DNA of 7,291 nucleotides from Longimicrobiales bacterium (GTDB taxonomy: Bacteria; Gemmatimonadota; Gemmatimonadetes; Longimicrobiales; Gaopeijiaceae), in NCBI GenBank assembly GCA_028280205.1, contig JANQME010000154.1, positions 1 through 7,291 on the forward strand, in the 5' to 3' direction. The notes beneath the pieces were generated by a model, which was not told the origin of the DNA, made no database searches, and saw only the letters and a program-made list of their open reading frames with translations. Shown in pieces: positions 1-5,635 of the stretch. The stretch's first letter is position 1, and every line of letters begins with the position of its first letter. Position numbers and translations under genes: made by a program.

Positions 1-60
1 CGTCGCCTTGGCGACGGACTTCTGGACGGTGGTCGCGAAGTGTTGAATGTCTGTGCTCAT
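1..60 (-). CDS. N-terminal fragment of an unidentified protein, cut by the window edge
   Basis: An ATG at 58-60 opens a leftward frame that stays open to the window edge, giving 20 residues that begin MSTDIQHFATTVQKS. A purine-rich GGAAAAGAGA lies just upstream at a suitable distance and supports this start. The gene begins only 34 bp after the stop of the flavoprotein at 95-1225, so it is probably the third gene of the zigA operon. Twenty residues are too few to assign a family, and I do not recognise it. The fragment looks soluble and polar, without a signal peptide. An inverted repeat at 1-16 (CGTCGCC-TT-GGCGACG) falls inside these codons and is probably a coding coincidence. Confidence 0.6.
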   Translation of the reverse strand, partial: MSTDIQHFATTVQKSVAKAT

Positions 61-94
61 ATCGTCTCTTTTCCGTTCAGGGTGAGTGAAGCCG

Positions 95-1225
95 TCAGCA
101 CACGCACTCCTGCCCGCAGCAGGAGAGGTCGTCGAGGTACATGCCCCACATCCGGTACATCTCGAGCCCCTCGGCCGGGAGACCGAGCGAGGTTGCGATC
201 GCCTTGGCGACGACCGCGAAGCGCTGCCGGTACTTGTAGATGAAGCAGAAGATGTGCTTGTCGTGCCGGACGGCGGCGCCGCAGAGGAAGAGGCCCGGGA
301 CGATCGTCGATTCGTCGTGCTCGTTGAGGAGCGGAAATCCGTCGTCTCGCGCCTCGAAGAGGTCGGCGACGAGGGTGTGGCTCCCCCTGAAGCCGCCGGC
401 CAGGAGCGGGCGCACCGGAGAGCAGAAGCGACGCCCGTCCTCCGCTGCCACCGCGTAGCCGCCGTCCACGCGGTGCGCGGACGTGATCGGCGTCTCCGGT
501 AGCAGCTCGACGTGTTCCGCGAATGCAGGCTGTCGCGCCCGCTCGAGTGAGTACGTCGAGAGCGCGACACTGGGGTCGGAGCTCTCCGACTCCCAGGGAC
601 GTCCCCGATCGAAGAGGCGCACCCGTTTGCCCCGCTCGGCCAGGTGGCTGGCGACGTCGATCCCGCTTTCGTAGCCGCCGACGACGATGAAGTCGTCCCC
701 CTCCAGGTCGGCGTAGCTGGAGATCGAGGCGGTGTGGCGGCACAGCTCGCTGCCCTCGAACCCGTTCAGGCTCGGGTACTGGAAGTCGCCCGCAGCCCAG
801 ATGACGTGCCGGGCTCGAACGGTTCCCTCCGTCGTGTCAATCGCGAACTCTTCGCCTGTCCGATCGATCCGAAGCACGTCGACGCCTTCGTGAATCGGCA
901 GCTCGAAGTAGTCGGCGATCGACCTGAGGAACGCTGCGTACTGCCGCCCCGTCGGGTGCTCGACACCCAGCGTCACGGCGGCGGAGGTGCCGATCACGAC
1001 GGAGTTCAGGTCGAGCATGCCGACCGAGTTGGTGGGGAAGGATGGCGTGATGAAGCGGGTTTCGGCCGGCCACAGGGCGAAGGACGCACCGACCGTATGT
1101 CGTTCGAGCAGGACGAGGTTCTCGATCCCCGCGTGCCCCAGGGCGACGGCGACGCCGACTCCCGCCGCCCCCGCGCCGACGATCACTACGTCGTACAGGT
1201 GGTCTTTCGGTGCAGGCGGACTCAT
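95..1225 (-). CDS. FAD/NAD(P)-binding flavoprotein oxidoreductase (CzcO/YpdA-like) with Cys-rich C-terminus
   Basis: This is a 376-residue, two-dinucleotide-fold flavoprotein. Residues 11-40 form the FAD Rossmann fold with GAGAAG at 17-22 and an acidic E41 after the second strand. Residues 178-206 form a second nucleotide site with VVGGYESG at 181-188, as in NAD(P)H-dependent flavoproteins. A GLFLCGAA segment at 311-318 is the usual FAD-closing motif near the C-terminus. The general layout recalls COG2072 (CzcO) and YpdA-type reductases; substrate and electron acceptor cannot be read from the sequence. The C-terminal tail CCGQECVC (369-376) carries four cysteines in eight residues and looks like a thiol-redox or metal-binding appendage. 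The ATG at 1225 was chosen because its ATGA overlaps the zigA stop, implying translational coupling; the frame upstream of it lies inside zigA. No signal peptide, so probably cytoplasmic. Confident on the fold, not on the reaction. Confidence 0.85.
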   Translation of the reverse strand: MSPPAPKDHLYDVVIVGAGAAGVGVAVALGHAGIENLVLLERHTVGASFALWPAETRFITPSFPTNSVGMLDLNSVVIGTSAAVTLGVEHPTGRQYAAFLRSIADYFELPIHEGVDVLRIDRTGEEFAIDTTEGTVRARHVIWAAGDFQYPSLNGFEGSELCRHTASISSYADLEGDDFIVVGGYESGIDVASHLAERGKRVRLFDRGRPWESESSDPSVALSTYSLERARQPAFAEHVELLPETPITSAHRVDGGYAVAAEDGRRFCSPVRPLLAGGFRGSHTLVADLFEARDDGFPLLNEHDESTIVPGLFLCGAAVRHDKHIFCFIYKYRQRFAVVAKAIATSLGLPAEGLEMYRMWGMYLDDLSCCGQECVC

Positions 1226-2466
1226 CCGACGACCTCCTCGACCATCTCGATCTCCGGGAAAGGATTCGGGCGTCCCGCCCAGAGCCGGCTGTCCGCCGCG
1301 GCGAGGTCTTCGTCGAGCAGGCACGCGTCGAGTCGCGCGCGCACCGCCGCTTCGTCCATCTGCTGGCCGATGAAGACGAGCGTCTGGTGACGATCGCCGA
1401 ACCGCGGATCCCACCCGGGCTGCTGGTCCGGGTGCTCACCCTCGGGGTGGTCCCAATACTCCCTCGGCATCGCGGCCCACCACATTCCGGCGGGATTCAC
1501 GGCGCTCACGCCCCCGGCCTGCGCCCACTCGTACGCGACGCGGTGATCGGCGGCGACCCAGAAGAAGCCCTTCGACCGAAGCACGCCGCGCCAGTTCCGG
1601 TCGTCGTTGAAGAAGGCCCACAGCTTCTCGGCGTCGAAGGGGGCCGACGTCCGGTAGGTGAAGCTGGAGATCCCGTACTCCTCGGTCTCGGGCGTGTGCT
1701 CACCCTGGAGCTCGCGGATCCATCCAGCGGAGCTCTCGGCTCGGTCGTAGTCGAAGAGACCGGTGTCGAGCACACGGTCGAGTGGGACCTTGCCCCTCGT
1801 GGTCCGGTGGATCCGAGCCCCGGGGTTGAGCGCGCGCAGGATGGCCTCGACCTCGCGGGCGTGGTCATCGGTGACGAGATCGAGCTTGTTGAGCACGATG
1901 ACGTCCGCGAACTCGACTTGATCGATCAGCAGGTCGGTGACGGTCCGCTCGTCCTCCACCCCCAGCGACTCGCCGCGCTCCTGCAGCGCCTCGGCGGCGT
2001 TGTAGTCTCGCAGGAAGCTCGCGGCGTCCACGACGGTCACCATCGTGTCGAGGCGCGAGAGGTCGCCCAGGCTCACCCCGTGCTCGTCTTCGAAGGTGAA
2101 CGTCTGAGCGACCGGGATCGGCTCCGAGATCCCCGTCGACTCGATCAGCAGATAGTCGAAGCGCCCTTCCTGGGCCAACCGCGAGACCTCGGCGAGCAGG
2201 TCTTCGCGCAGCGTGCAGCAGATGCAGCCGTTCGTCATCTCGACGAGCGTCTCCTCGGTCCGCGAGAGCTGGGCGCTCCCGCGTTCCACCAGGGCGGCGT
2301 CGATGTTGACCTCGCTCATGTCGTTCACGATGACCGCGACCCGCCGTCCCTCCCGGTTCTGGAGGACCTCGTTGAGCAGGGTGGTCTTCCCGGCTCCCAG
2401 GAAGCCGGACAAGACGGTGACGGGGAGGCGATCGTCCCGGGGAACGGTATCGGGATGGGAGCTCAT
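1222..2466 (-). CDS. zigA: Zinc metallochaperone GTPase of the ZigA / COG0523 (G3E) family
   Basis: A 414-residue G3E P-loop GTPase. Visible motifs are Walker A GFLGAGKTT (21-29), the family's metal-binding CxCC as CICC (81-84), the Walker B-region ESTG (109-112) and the guanine-specificity NKLD (193-196). A CobW C-terminal domain follows from about 265, with RSKGFFWVA at 297-305. The wording around these motifs matches the ZigA subgroup rather than CobW, HypB or UreG; the length is normal and there is no His-rich loop. ZigA-type proteins are known as Zur-repressed GTPases thought to deliver scarce zinc to client proteins. The ATG at 2466 is preceded by AGGAA (2472-2476 on the complement) with a 5-nt gap. 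An in-frame extension to 2580 would run through the promoter region and was refused. It is divergent from a Fur/Zur gene and overlaps the next gene by ATGA, so it is probably the first cistron of a zinc-starvation operon. Confidence 0.93.
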   Translation of the reverse strand: MSSHPDTVPRDDRLPVTVLSGFLGAGKTTLLNEVLQNREGRRVAVIVNDMSEVNIDAALVERGSAQLSRTEETLVEMTNGCICCTLREDLLAEVSRLAQEGRFDYLLIESTGISEPIPVAQTFTFEDEHGVSLGDLSRLDTMVTVVDAASFLRDYNAAEALQERGESLGVEDERTVTDLLIDQVEFADVIVLNKLDLVTDDHAREVEAILRALNPGARIHRTTRGKVPLDRVLDTGLFDYDRAESSAGWIRELQGEHTPETEEYGISSFTYRTSAPFDAEKLWAFFNDDRNWRGVLRSKGFFWVAADHRVAYEWAQAGGVSAVNPAGMWWAAMPREYWDHPEGEHPDQQPGWDPRFGDRHQTLVFIGQQMDEAAVRARLDACLLDEDLAAADSRLWAGRPNPFPEIEMVEEVVG

Positions 2467-2539
2467 CGAGGTTCCTGGCCGGCCCTTCACGGTGGAAGCG
2501 CGCGGGCGCGGGCGACGCCGCACGGCACCAGCGCACATG

Positions 2540-2598
2540 CTTGTTCCTGCAAGCCGCTTGCGAGCCGAAACGATACACAAGTGACTTGCATGTGCAAG
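2540..2598. promoter_or_regulatory. Symmetric array of six CTTG/CAAG half-sites, candidate Fur/Zur operator
   Basis: Two 14-bp palindromic sites lie 45 bp apart: CTTGTTCCTGCAAG at 2540-2553 and CTTGCATGTGCAAG at 2585-2598. The second has perfect 6-bp arms. Each has a third half-site on its inner side, 3 nt away, which adds the palindromes GCAAG-CCG-CTTGC (2549-2561) and CAAGT-G-ACTTG (2578-2588). The six tetramers are mirror-symmetric about position 2569. The array lies between the divergent zigA and fur starts and overlaps the candidate -35 elements of both, as expected for a repressor site. Binding by the adjacent Fur-family protein is inference; the motif is not the classical GATAAT-type Fur box or the AT-rich Zur box I know. 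Confidence 0.55.
2570..2597 (-). promoter_or_regulatory. Candidate zigA promoter
   Basis: On the complement, a -35 TTGCAC (2592-2597), a 16-bp spacer and a -10 TATCGT (2570-2575) point at zigA, about 105 bp before its start codon. The palindrome at 2585-2598 covers the -35 and part of the spacer. Both boxes are imperfect matches to the sigma-70 consensus. Confidence 0.4.
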
Positions 2599-2614
2599 GG
2601 CATGTCCCTAGCGT
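2586..2614 (+). promoter_or_regulatory. Weak candidate promoter for the rightward fur operon
   Basis: The other arm of the same palindrome supplies a -35-like TTGCAT (2586-2591), followed after 17 bp by TAGCGT (2609-2614). The -10 match is poor. Its value is mainly positional: it would make the palindrome a shared -35 for both directions, which would let one repressor dimer shut both operons. Confidence 0.25.
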
Positions 2615-2648
2615 TTTCGGTCGGTTTCCGCTGCGCTGGGGAAGGCCC

Positions 2649-3086
2649 ATGCGAATCTCGAAGGACCAGGCACGCCGGCGGCTGCGCGACTGCGGACTCC
2701 GTGTCACCGCCCCTCGCGTCACGGTGCTGGGCATCCTGGCCGAGGCCGAGGGTCCCCTGTCGTTCTCACAGGTGCTCGAGCGACTCGGCGGCGCCGAGTG
2801 GGATCAGGCGACGATCTACCGCAATCTGGTCAAGCTGCGGGAGGTGGGTCTCGCTCCGGTCGTCAGCCGCGTGGATGGGATCGATCGCTATGCGTTCGCG
2901 CTCGATCCGGACGACGGCCATCGCCACCCGCACTTCCTCTGCGAGGACTGCGGGCGGGTCGCGTGCCTCAAAGAGGACCTCACGGCCGCGCTCTCGATCG
3001 ACGGTCCGTGGGCGGAGTCCGTCCGCGGGGCGATGGTGCAGCTCCGGGGTCACTGTCCGGACTGTCTCGCGCACCCTGGTGTCTGA
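2649..3086 (+). CDS. Fur-family metalloregulator, probably Zur-like
   Basis: A 145-residue Fur-superfamily repressor. The N-terminal winged helix includes the recognition-helix signature ATIYRNLVKL (54-63). The C-terminal dimerisation domain has the HxHxHFLCxxC cluster (H91, H93, H95, C98, C101) and a second CxxC at C136/C139, giving the structural four-cysteine zinc site. The metal specificity is not readable from these motifs. Divergence from zigA, a textbook Zur target, is the reason for favouring Zur over Fur or PerR. The ATG at 2649 follows GGGGAAGG (2638-2645) with a 3-nt gap; the frame is open further upstream, but that would run through the operator array. It is overlapped at its 3' end by the next gene, so it probably heads a three-gene operon and regulates itself through the half-site array upstream. 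Confidence 0.9.
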   Translation: MRISKDQARRRLRDCGLRVTAPRVTVLGILAEAEGPLSFSQVLERLGGAEWDQATIYRNLVKLREVGLAPVVSRVDGIDRYAFALDPDDGHRHPHFLCEDCGRVACLKEDLTAALSIDGPWAESVRGAMVQLRGHCPDCLAHPGV

Positions 3087-3981
3087 GATCCGCCAGTCCC
3101 GTTGGGTCGGGGCGCTCCTGTGGGTGGGTGCGGTCCTGATCATGGCTGCGGCCGCCATCTATCAGCGCCGAACCGGACCCACCTATCCGCTCCGCGGGGA
3201 GATCGACGCCGGCTCCGAGGCGTACGCATACGCGCTCGTTCGGAGTCAGGAGACCACCGCTCGAGCCCGGGTGGCGCTGCCCCGGCCCGGGGAGGGTGCC
3301 TCGGCCACGCTCACCTGGCGCCGCTACCCGACGAACGACGACTTCTCCTCCATACCCTTCGCGGAGGAGTCCGGTGAGGAAGGACCAGAGCTGGCGGCAT
3401 ACCTCCCCGTCCAACCGGCCGCCGGAAAGATCGAGTACTACGTGGAGGTGCGGACCGCGGAGGAGATGGTGCGGATTCCGAGCACCGGGGCCGACGAGCC
3501 CACCATCGTCCTGCGCTACAAGGACCCGGTGCCGACCCCGCTGCTCGTCTCCCACGTGCTCGCGATGTTCTTCACCGTGCTGGTCGGGATGCGCACGGGC
3601 CTGGGCGCCCTCTTCGCGCCCGGCAGCATCCGGAAGCTCACGTGGATCACGCTCGTCGGGATGACGGTCGGCGGGCTCGTGCTCGGGCCGTTCGTTCAGA
3701 AGTACGCCTTCGGCGCCTACTGGACCGGCTTCCCGTGGGGGTACGACCTCACCGACAACAAGCTGCTGATCATGTGGTTCGTGTGGGTGGTCGCAGCGTC
3801 CGCGCTCGGGATGGGAGTGAAGAACAAGGCCGCTCCCGGTCGGGTCGCGGTCACGGTTGCCGCCGTGTGCATGGTCGTCGTCTACCTGATCCCGCATAGT
3901 ATGCGCGGCAGCGAGCTCGACTTCGAAGCCGTCGACTCGGGCGTGCCGCCAGCCGAGGCGATCGGGACCGGTCGCAACTGA
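3079..3981 (+). CDS. Conserved-looking membrane protein with N-terminal anchor, exported beta-rich domain and four C-terminal helices
   Basis: No named family recognised. The 300-residue protein has one N-terminal helix (about 9-27). Residues 35-150 form a hydrophilic beta-rich domain that reads like an Ig-like sandwich (for example KIEYYVEVR at 117-125). Four further helices follow at about 156-178, 188-206, 228-246 and 257-272. Between helices three and four sits a tryptophan/aromatic stretch, FGAYWTGFPWGYDLTDNK (211-228), followed by LLIMWFVWV. The spacing of aromatic residues, Asp and the following LIxW recalls the WWD haem-handling segment of CcsA/CcmC proteins, but it is not a clean match. 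The GTG start at 3079 overlaps the fur stop by 8 bp and keeps the first helix intact; the ATG at 3142 would cut that helix. The long frame continuing upstream to 1210 is antisense to zigA and was dismissed. Probably co-translated with fur and co-regulated. Confidence 0.8.
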   Translation: MSEIRQSRWVGALLWVGAVLIMAAAAIYQRRTGPTYPLRGEIDAGSEAYAYALVRSQETTARARVALPRPGEGASATLTWRRYPTNDDFSSIPFAEESGEEGPELAAYLPVQPAAGKIEYYVEVRTAEEMVRIPSTGADEPTIVLRYKDPVPTPLLVSHVLAMFFTVLVGMRTGLGALFAPGSIRKLTWITLVGMTVGGLVLGPFVQKYAFGAYWTGFPWGYDLTDNKLLIMWFVWVVAASALGMGVKNKAAPGRVAVTVAAVCMVVVYLIPHSMRGSELDFEAVDSGVPPAEAIGTGRN

Positions 3982-3992
3982 CGGGCCGTGCG

Positions 3993-4493
3993 TTGACGGC
4001 CAATCACGTCCACCTCGTCGCGGTCCATGTGCCGGTGGTGCTCATGCCCCTGGCCCTGGTCCTGCTCGGACTCGGAGCGTGGGGAGCCCGTTCCGCGTCC
4101 AGCGCCGGAGCCGGGAGCGCGGCGAGCACCCTCTCGGCGACCGGCCGATGGCTCATCGTCGTCAGCGCGGTCGTCGGTGGGGTGGCATACTTCTCCGGCC
4201 CGCCCGCCTTCGAATCGCTCGAGACGGAGCTGGAGGCGGTACGGGACCTCGTCGAGCTGCACGCGGTGCTTGGGCGGGCGGCGTTCAGCGGGCTCGTTCT
4301 TCTCGCCGTGCTGACGATCCAGGCGATCCTCCGCACGGTGCAGGAAGAGCCGCCGCTACGATGGCTGGACGGCATCGTGATCGTCGGGGTCGCGCTGCTG
4401 AGCTATCTCCTGATCTGGACCGGGCATCTCGGCGGAGCGATCCGCCGCCCCGAGATCGCCAACGCGCTCGCTTGGCTCTTTCCAGCGCTGTAG
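3993..4493 (+). CDS. Small DUF2231-like membrane protein with conserved-type histidines
   Basis: A 166-residue, four-helix membrane protein with helices at about 10-31, 52-68, 91-114 and 125-143. Histidines sit near the helix ends: H5, H7 and H12 in NHVHLVAVHVPVV, H90 in ELHAVLGR, and H145 in TGHLGG. This pattern resembles DUF2231-type predicted membrane proteins, where paired histidines could ligate haem or a metal; that role is inference. It starts with TTG at 3993, 11 nt after the preceding stop. I chose TTG because it keeps the N-terminal His motif, and the first in-frame ATG would remove it. No clear Shine-Dalgarno is visible, so translation may depend on coupling to the upstream gene. 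It is the last gene of the rightward operon and converges on mog. Confidence 0.75.
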   Translation: MTANHVHLVAVHVPVVLMPLALVLLGLGAWGARSASSAGAGSAASTLSATGRWLIVVSAVVGGVAYFSGPPAFESLETELEAVRDLVELHAVLGRAAFSGLVLLAVLTIQAILRTVQEEPPLRWLDGIVIVGVALLSYLLIWTGHLGGAIRRPEIANALAWLFPAL

Positions 4494-4569
4494 CAGGTCG
4501 CTGAAGAAGGGGAGCCGTCAGGCGGTTGGGCGTAGTGAGGGGGGGGCATAGCTGTGTCTCGGCGTCGTC

Positions 4570-5106
4570 TCAGTCGTGTGGCCGGAAGGCCCGCACCACA
4601 TCCGGGTCGGTCTCCAGGCGCGGACCGCCGATCAGGTCCACGCAGTCCGGCACGGCGGAGAAGACGGCGTCGAGGCACTCCCCGACCGCCTTCGGGGAAC
4701 CCGGGAGGTTGATGAGGAGGGCTCGTCCCCGGACGCCGGCAACCGCTCGCGAGAGAATCGCCGTCGGCACGTGGCGCAGCGAGGCCGCCCGCATCGCCTC
4801 GCCGAAGCCGGGCAGCACCTTCTCCATCACGTCCTCGGTGGCCTCCGTTGTCACGTCGCGGGGCGCCGGGCCCGTGCCCCCCGTCGTAATCACCAGACAG
4901 CACCCGGTCTCGTCGATGAGGTCACGCAGCGTGTCTGCGATCACATCTCGCTCGTCCGGCACGAGGCGACGCTCCGCGACCCAGGCGCTCGTGAGGGCGC
5001 GGCCGAGCCAAGCCTCCACGGCGGGTGTACCCCGGTCCGCGTACTCGCCCCGCGAGGCGCGGTCGGAAACGGTCACGATGCCGATGCGGGCCGCTTCGGC
5101 GGTCAT
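4570..5106 (-). CDS. mog: Molybdopterin adenylyltransferase (Mog type)
   Basis: A 178-residue MoaB/Mog-family protein that adenylates molybdopterin before molybdate insertion in Moco synthesis; cytoplasmic. The order of motifs fits Mog closely: RIGIVTVSDRASRGEY near the N-terminus (7-22), the MPT-binding TTGGTGPAPRDVT (74-86), PGFGEAMR (99-106), ILSRAVAG (117-124), LINLPGSPK (131-139) and a C-terminal ETDPDVVRAFRP. The length is slightly short of E. coli Mog because a loop after the LPGSPK helix is reduced. ATG at 5106 is chosen by alignment of the first strand; only a distant AGAGG is seen upstream. It lies 72 bp after fur2 on the same strand, with no terminator visible between, so read-through from the fur2 promoter is likely. 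No other Moco gene is in the window. Confidence 0.92.
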   Translation of the reverse strand: MTAEAARIGIVTVSDRASRGEYADRGTPAVEAWLGRALTSAWVAERRLVPDERDVIADTLRDLIDETGCCLVITTGGTGPAPRDVTTEATEDVMEKVLPGFGEAMRAASLRHVPTAILSRAVAGVRGRALLINLPGSPKAVGECLDAVFSAVPDCVDLIGGPRLETDPDVVRAFRPHD

Positions 5107-5178
5107 GGACGGGACGCCTCTGGCTCGGGGGACGTGGGTATGTGTGGACGGGCGAGGAGGGGGCGAGGTCAGCTCAGA

Positions 5179-5547
5179 TCATGTGCAGGCCGCGCAGCGT
5201 CCGTACAGGATCAGATCGTGGCCATCGACCTCGAAGCCGTCGGGTGCCAGCTCCTCGATCTCGGCCGGACACCGGTGCACGTCGAACGCTTGATTGCACG
5301 ACCGGCAGAGGAAGTGATGGTGGTGTGGCCTCTCCGCCAGCTCGTACCGGACACCGCCGCCGGGAAGCTCGACCTCTGCCAGCCAGCCTTCGGCTTTCAG
5401 GATCTTGATGTTCCGGTATACGGTCGCGAGCCCCAGCGAGGGGACGATCTGTTGGCCGTTCTCGAGAATCTCGTCAGGCGTGAGGGGTCGTCCGGCGTTC
5501 ATGAAGACGCGGCGGATGGCACGGCGCTGACGGGTGTCTCGCTGCAT
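5179..5547 (-). CDS. Second Fur-family transcriptional repressor
   Basis: A compact 122-residue Fur-superfamily protein. The winged helix carries LATVYRNIKIL (40-50). The metal region has four consecutive histidines then FLCRSC (H75-H78, C81, C84), an extra C93, and GHDLILYGRCAAC at 109-121 with C118/C121. This supplies the structural Cys4 zinc site and a His-rich sensory site. Subtype (Zur, Fur, PerR or another) is not determinable. It differs clearly from the Fur protein at 2649-3086 in length, recognition helix and metal cluster, so it is a paralogue of another subtype, not a duplicate. The start is ATG at 5547, immediately preceded by an in-frame GTG. There is no strong ribosome-binding site; a longer frame to 5706 runs through the dyad and into merC and was refused. 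Its neighbours merC and the permease are the likely targets. Confidence 0.9.
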   Translation of the reverse strand: MQRDTRQRRAIRRVFMNAGRPLTPDEILENGQQIVPSLGLATVYRNIKILKAEGWLAEVELPGGGVRYELAERPHHHHFLCRSCNQAFDVHRCPAEIEELAPDGFEVDGHDLILYGRCAACT

Positions 5548-5568
5548 CACGGTGGATTCGAGAGGGAA

Positions 5569-5602
5569 TGTTCGGACCCGAAACGATAACGGGGGCCGAA
5601 CA
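5569..5602. promoter_or_regulatory. 34-bp near-perfect dyad upstream of the second fur gene, candidate operator
   Basis: Outer arms TGTTCGG (5569-5575) and CCGAACA (5596-5602) are exact inverted repeats. Inner arms CCCG (5577-5580) and CGGG (5590-5593) are also exact, surrounding an AT-rich core AAACGATAA. The left half has one and the right half two unpaired bases between arms. It ends 22 bp before the fur2 start, a typical place for autorepression. The same sequence could form an RNA hairpin in the merC-fur2 transcript, but no U-tract follows, so an intrinsic terminator is less likely. Confidence 0.5.
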
Positions 5603-5635
5603 GGCAACCTATCCCGAAGGAGCTCTGGTGCCCTC

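Noticed and set aside
3..212. A 14-bp direct repeat TCGCCTTGGCGACG at 3-16 and 199-212
   Set aside because: Both copies encode a VAKA-type peptide in the same strand and frame context; most likely codon coincidence in GC-rich genes.
1226..1414. N-terminal extension of the flavoprotein upstream of the ATG at 1225
   Set aside because: It lies inside zigA and is Arg-rich without family resemblance; the FAD motif has its normal distance from the start at 1225.
2467..2580. N-terminal extension of ZigA to an earlier in-frame start
   Set aside because: It would translate the promoter and operator; the internal ATG at 2466 has an AGGAA ribosome-binding site and the usual short lead before the P-loop.
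2541..2648. N-terminal extension of the first Fur protein to the ATG at 2541
   Set aside because: It runs through the half-site array; the ATG at 2649 has GGGGAAGG just upstream and gives a normal Fur length.
1210..3078. Very long rightward open frame antisense to zigA, in frame with the membrane protein at 3079
   Set aside because: It is the stop-poor mirror frame of a high-GC gene. The residues before 3079 are Arg/Pro/Gly-rich low-information sequence, and it runs across the divergent promoter region and the whole fur gene.
5569..5602. Intrinsic terminator between merC and fur2
   Set aside because: The stem is plausible but no T-run follows on the leftward strand; it fits an operator better.
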